The position numbers and the translations under genes are program-made. The notes under the pieces are model-generated. The model saw nothing but the letters and a program-made list of their open reading frames with translations, had not been told where the DNA came from and made no database searches. DNA of 29,915 nucleotides from JAIXRY01 sp031972855 (lineage in GTDB: Bacteria > Patescibacteriota > Minisyncoccia > Phycocordibacterales > UBA9973): NCBI GenBank assembly GCA_031972855.1, contig DALYDY010000007.1:1-29915 (forward strand), written 5' to 3'. How positions within the stretch are numbered: position 1 is the first letter of the stretch; each line of letters opens with the position of its first letter. Shown in pieces: positions 29,858 through 29,915 of the stretch.

Positions 29858-29915
29858 ATTGTGTGTTTATTGTACCAAGTCCGAACCTATTTTCAAAACA
29901 AATCACACTAGCGTT

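Noticed and set aside
1..29915. CRISPR array
   Set aside because: No set of regularly spaced direct repeats of 20-40 bases was seen; the repeats present are palindromes or tRNA fragments.

Overview
The window looks like a chromosomal stretch of a small-genome, AT-rich bacterium of the Patescibacteria/CPR type, probably Parcubacteria (Nomura- or Kaiserbacteria-like). This is inferred from short housekeeping proteins (a Rel that stops after the TGS domain, a half-length delta-prime), tRNAs without encoded CCA, near absence of Shine-Dalgarno motifs, many start codons lying only 6-8 bases after a -10 box, and a GIY-YIG orphan gene. TGA is used as a stop, so the code is not the UGA-glycine variant. 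No taxonomic marker was searched.

Region 1 (about 1-12841) is accessory DNA. On the minus strand are a ClpP-fold SDH_sah-type protein and a coupled 58-residue basic peptide. On the plus strand are an unknown 422-residue protein, a terminator/attenuator-like hairpin, a 56-residue peptide overlapping a gpII/X-like (Phage_CRI-type) replication protein, two small unknown genes, and then a tightly packed operon: excisionase-like HTH, PLD-SNF2 helicase (1160 aa), Eco57I-class adenine methyltransferase with TRD (1051 aa), and a large serine recombinase. The recombinase reading frame ends inside the 3' end of tRNA-Asn. I read this as an integrated element carrying a split ATP-dependent restriction-modification-like system. 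Its left end is not visible.

Region 2 (about 13000-21550) is core: a SET-domain methyltransferase, rsmE-uppP, a secreted protein of unknown role, the minus-strand cluster mreB-delta-prime-frr-rseP, a small unknown gene, and rel.

Region 3 (21493-22117) is a 625-base stretch without a convincing protein gene. It holds the rel terminator hairpin, two strong sigma70-like promoters, several long hairpins and two terminator-like structures, and is best read as two tandem small RNAs. The parB gene follows on the opposite strand.

Region 4 (23168-25700) contains tRNA-Leu(CAA), an unknown gene, miaA, a GIY-YIG gene and tRNA-Trp(CCA). Each of the three tRNAs in the window has a partial copy of itself in its presumed leader, next to a hairpin, downstream of a promoter with an extended -10 of the form TGGTATANT. 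The clearest case is tRNA-Trp: its first 13 bases are duplicated around a 26-bp perfect palindrome plus the GIY-YIG gene, suggesting a minimal tRNA-targeting element.

Region 5 (25700-29915) has an inositol-monophosphatase-family gene, a SIMPL-domain protein bracketed by two near-identical 38-bp palindromic terminators, rpmG, a multi-pass membrane protein of unknown function, and a secreted protein whose strand-rich sequence resembles an outer-membrane barrel, which would be unexpected in a CPR cell.
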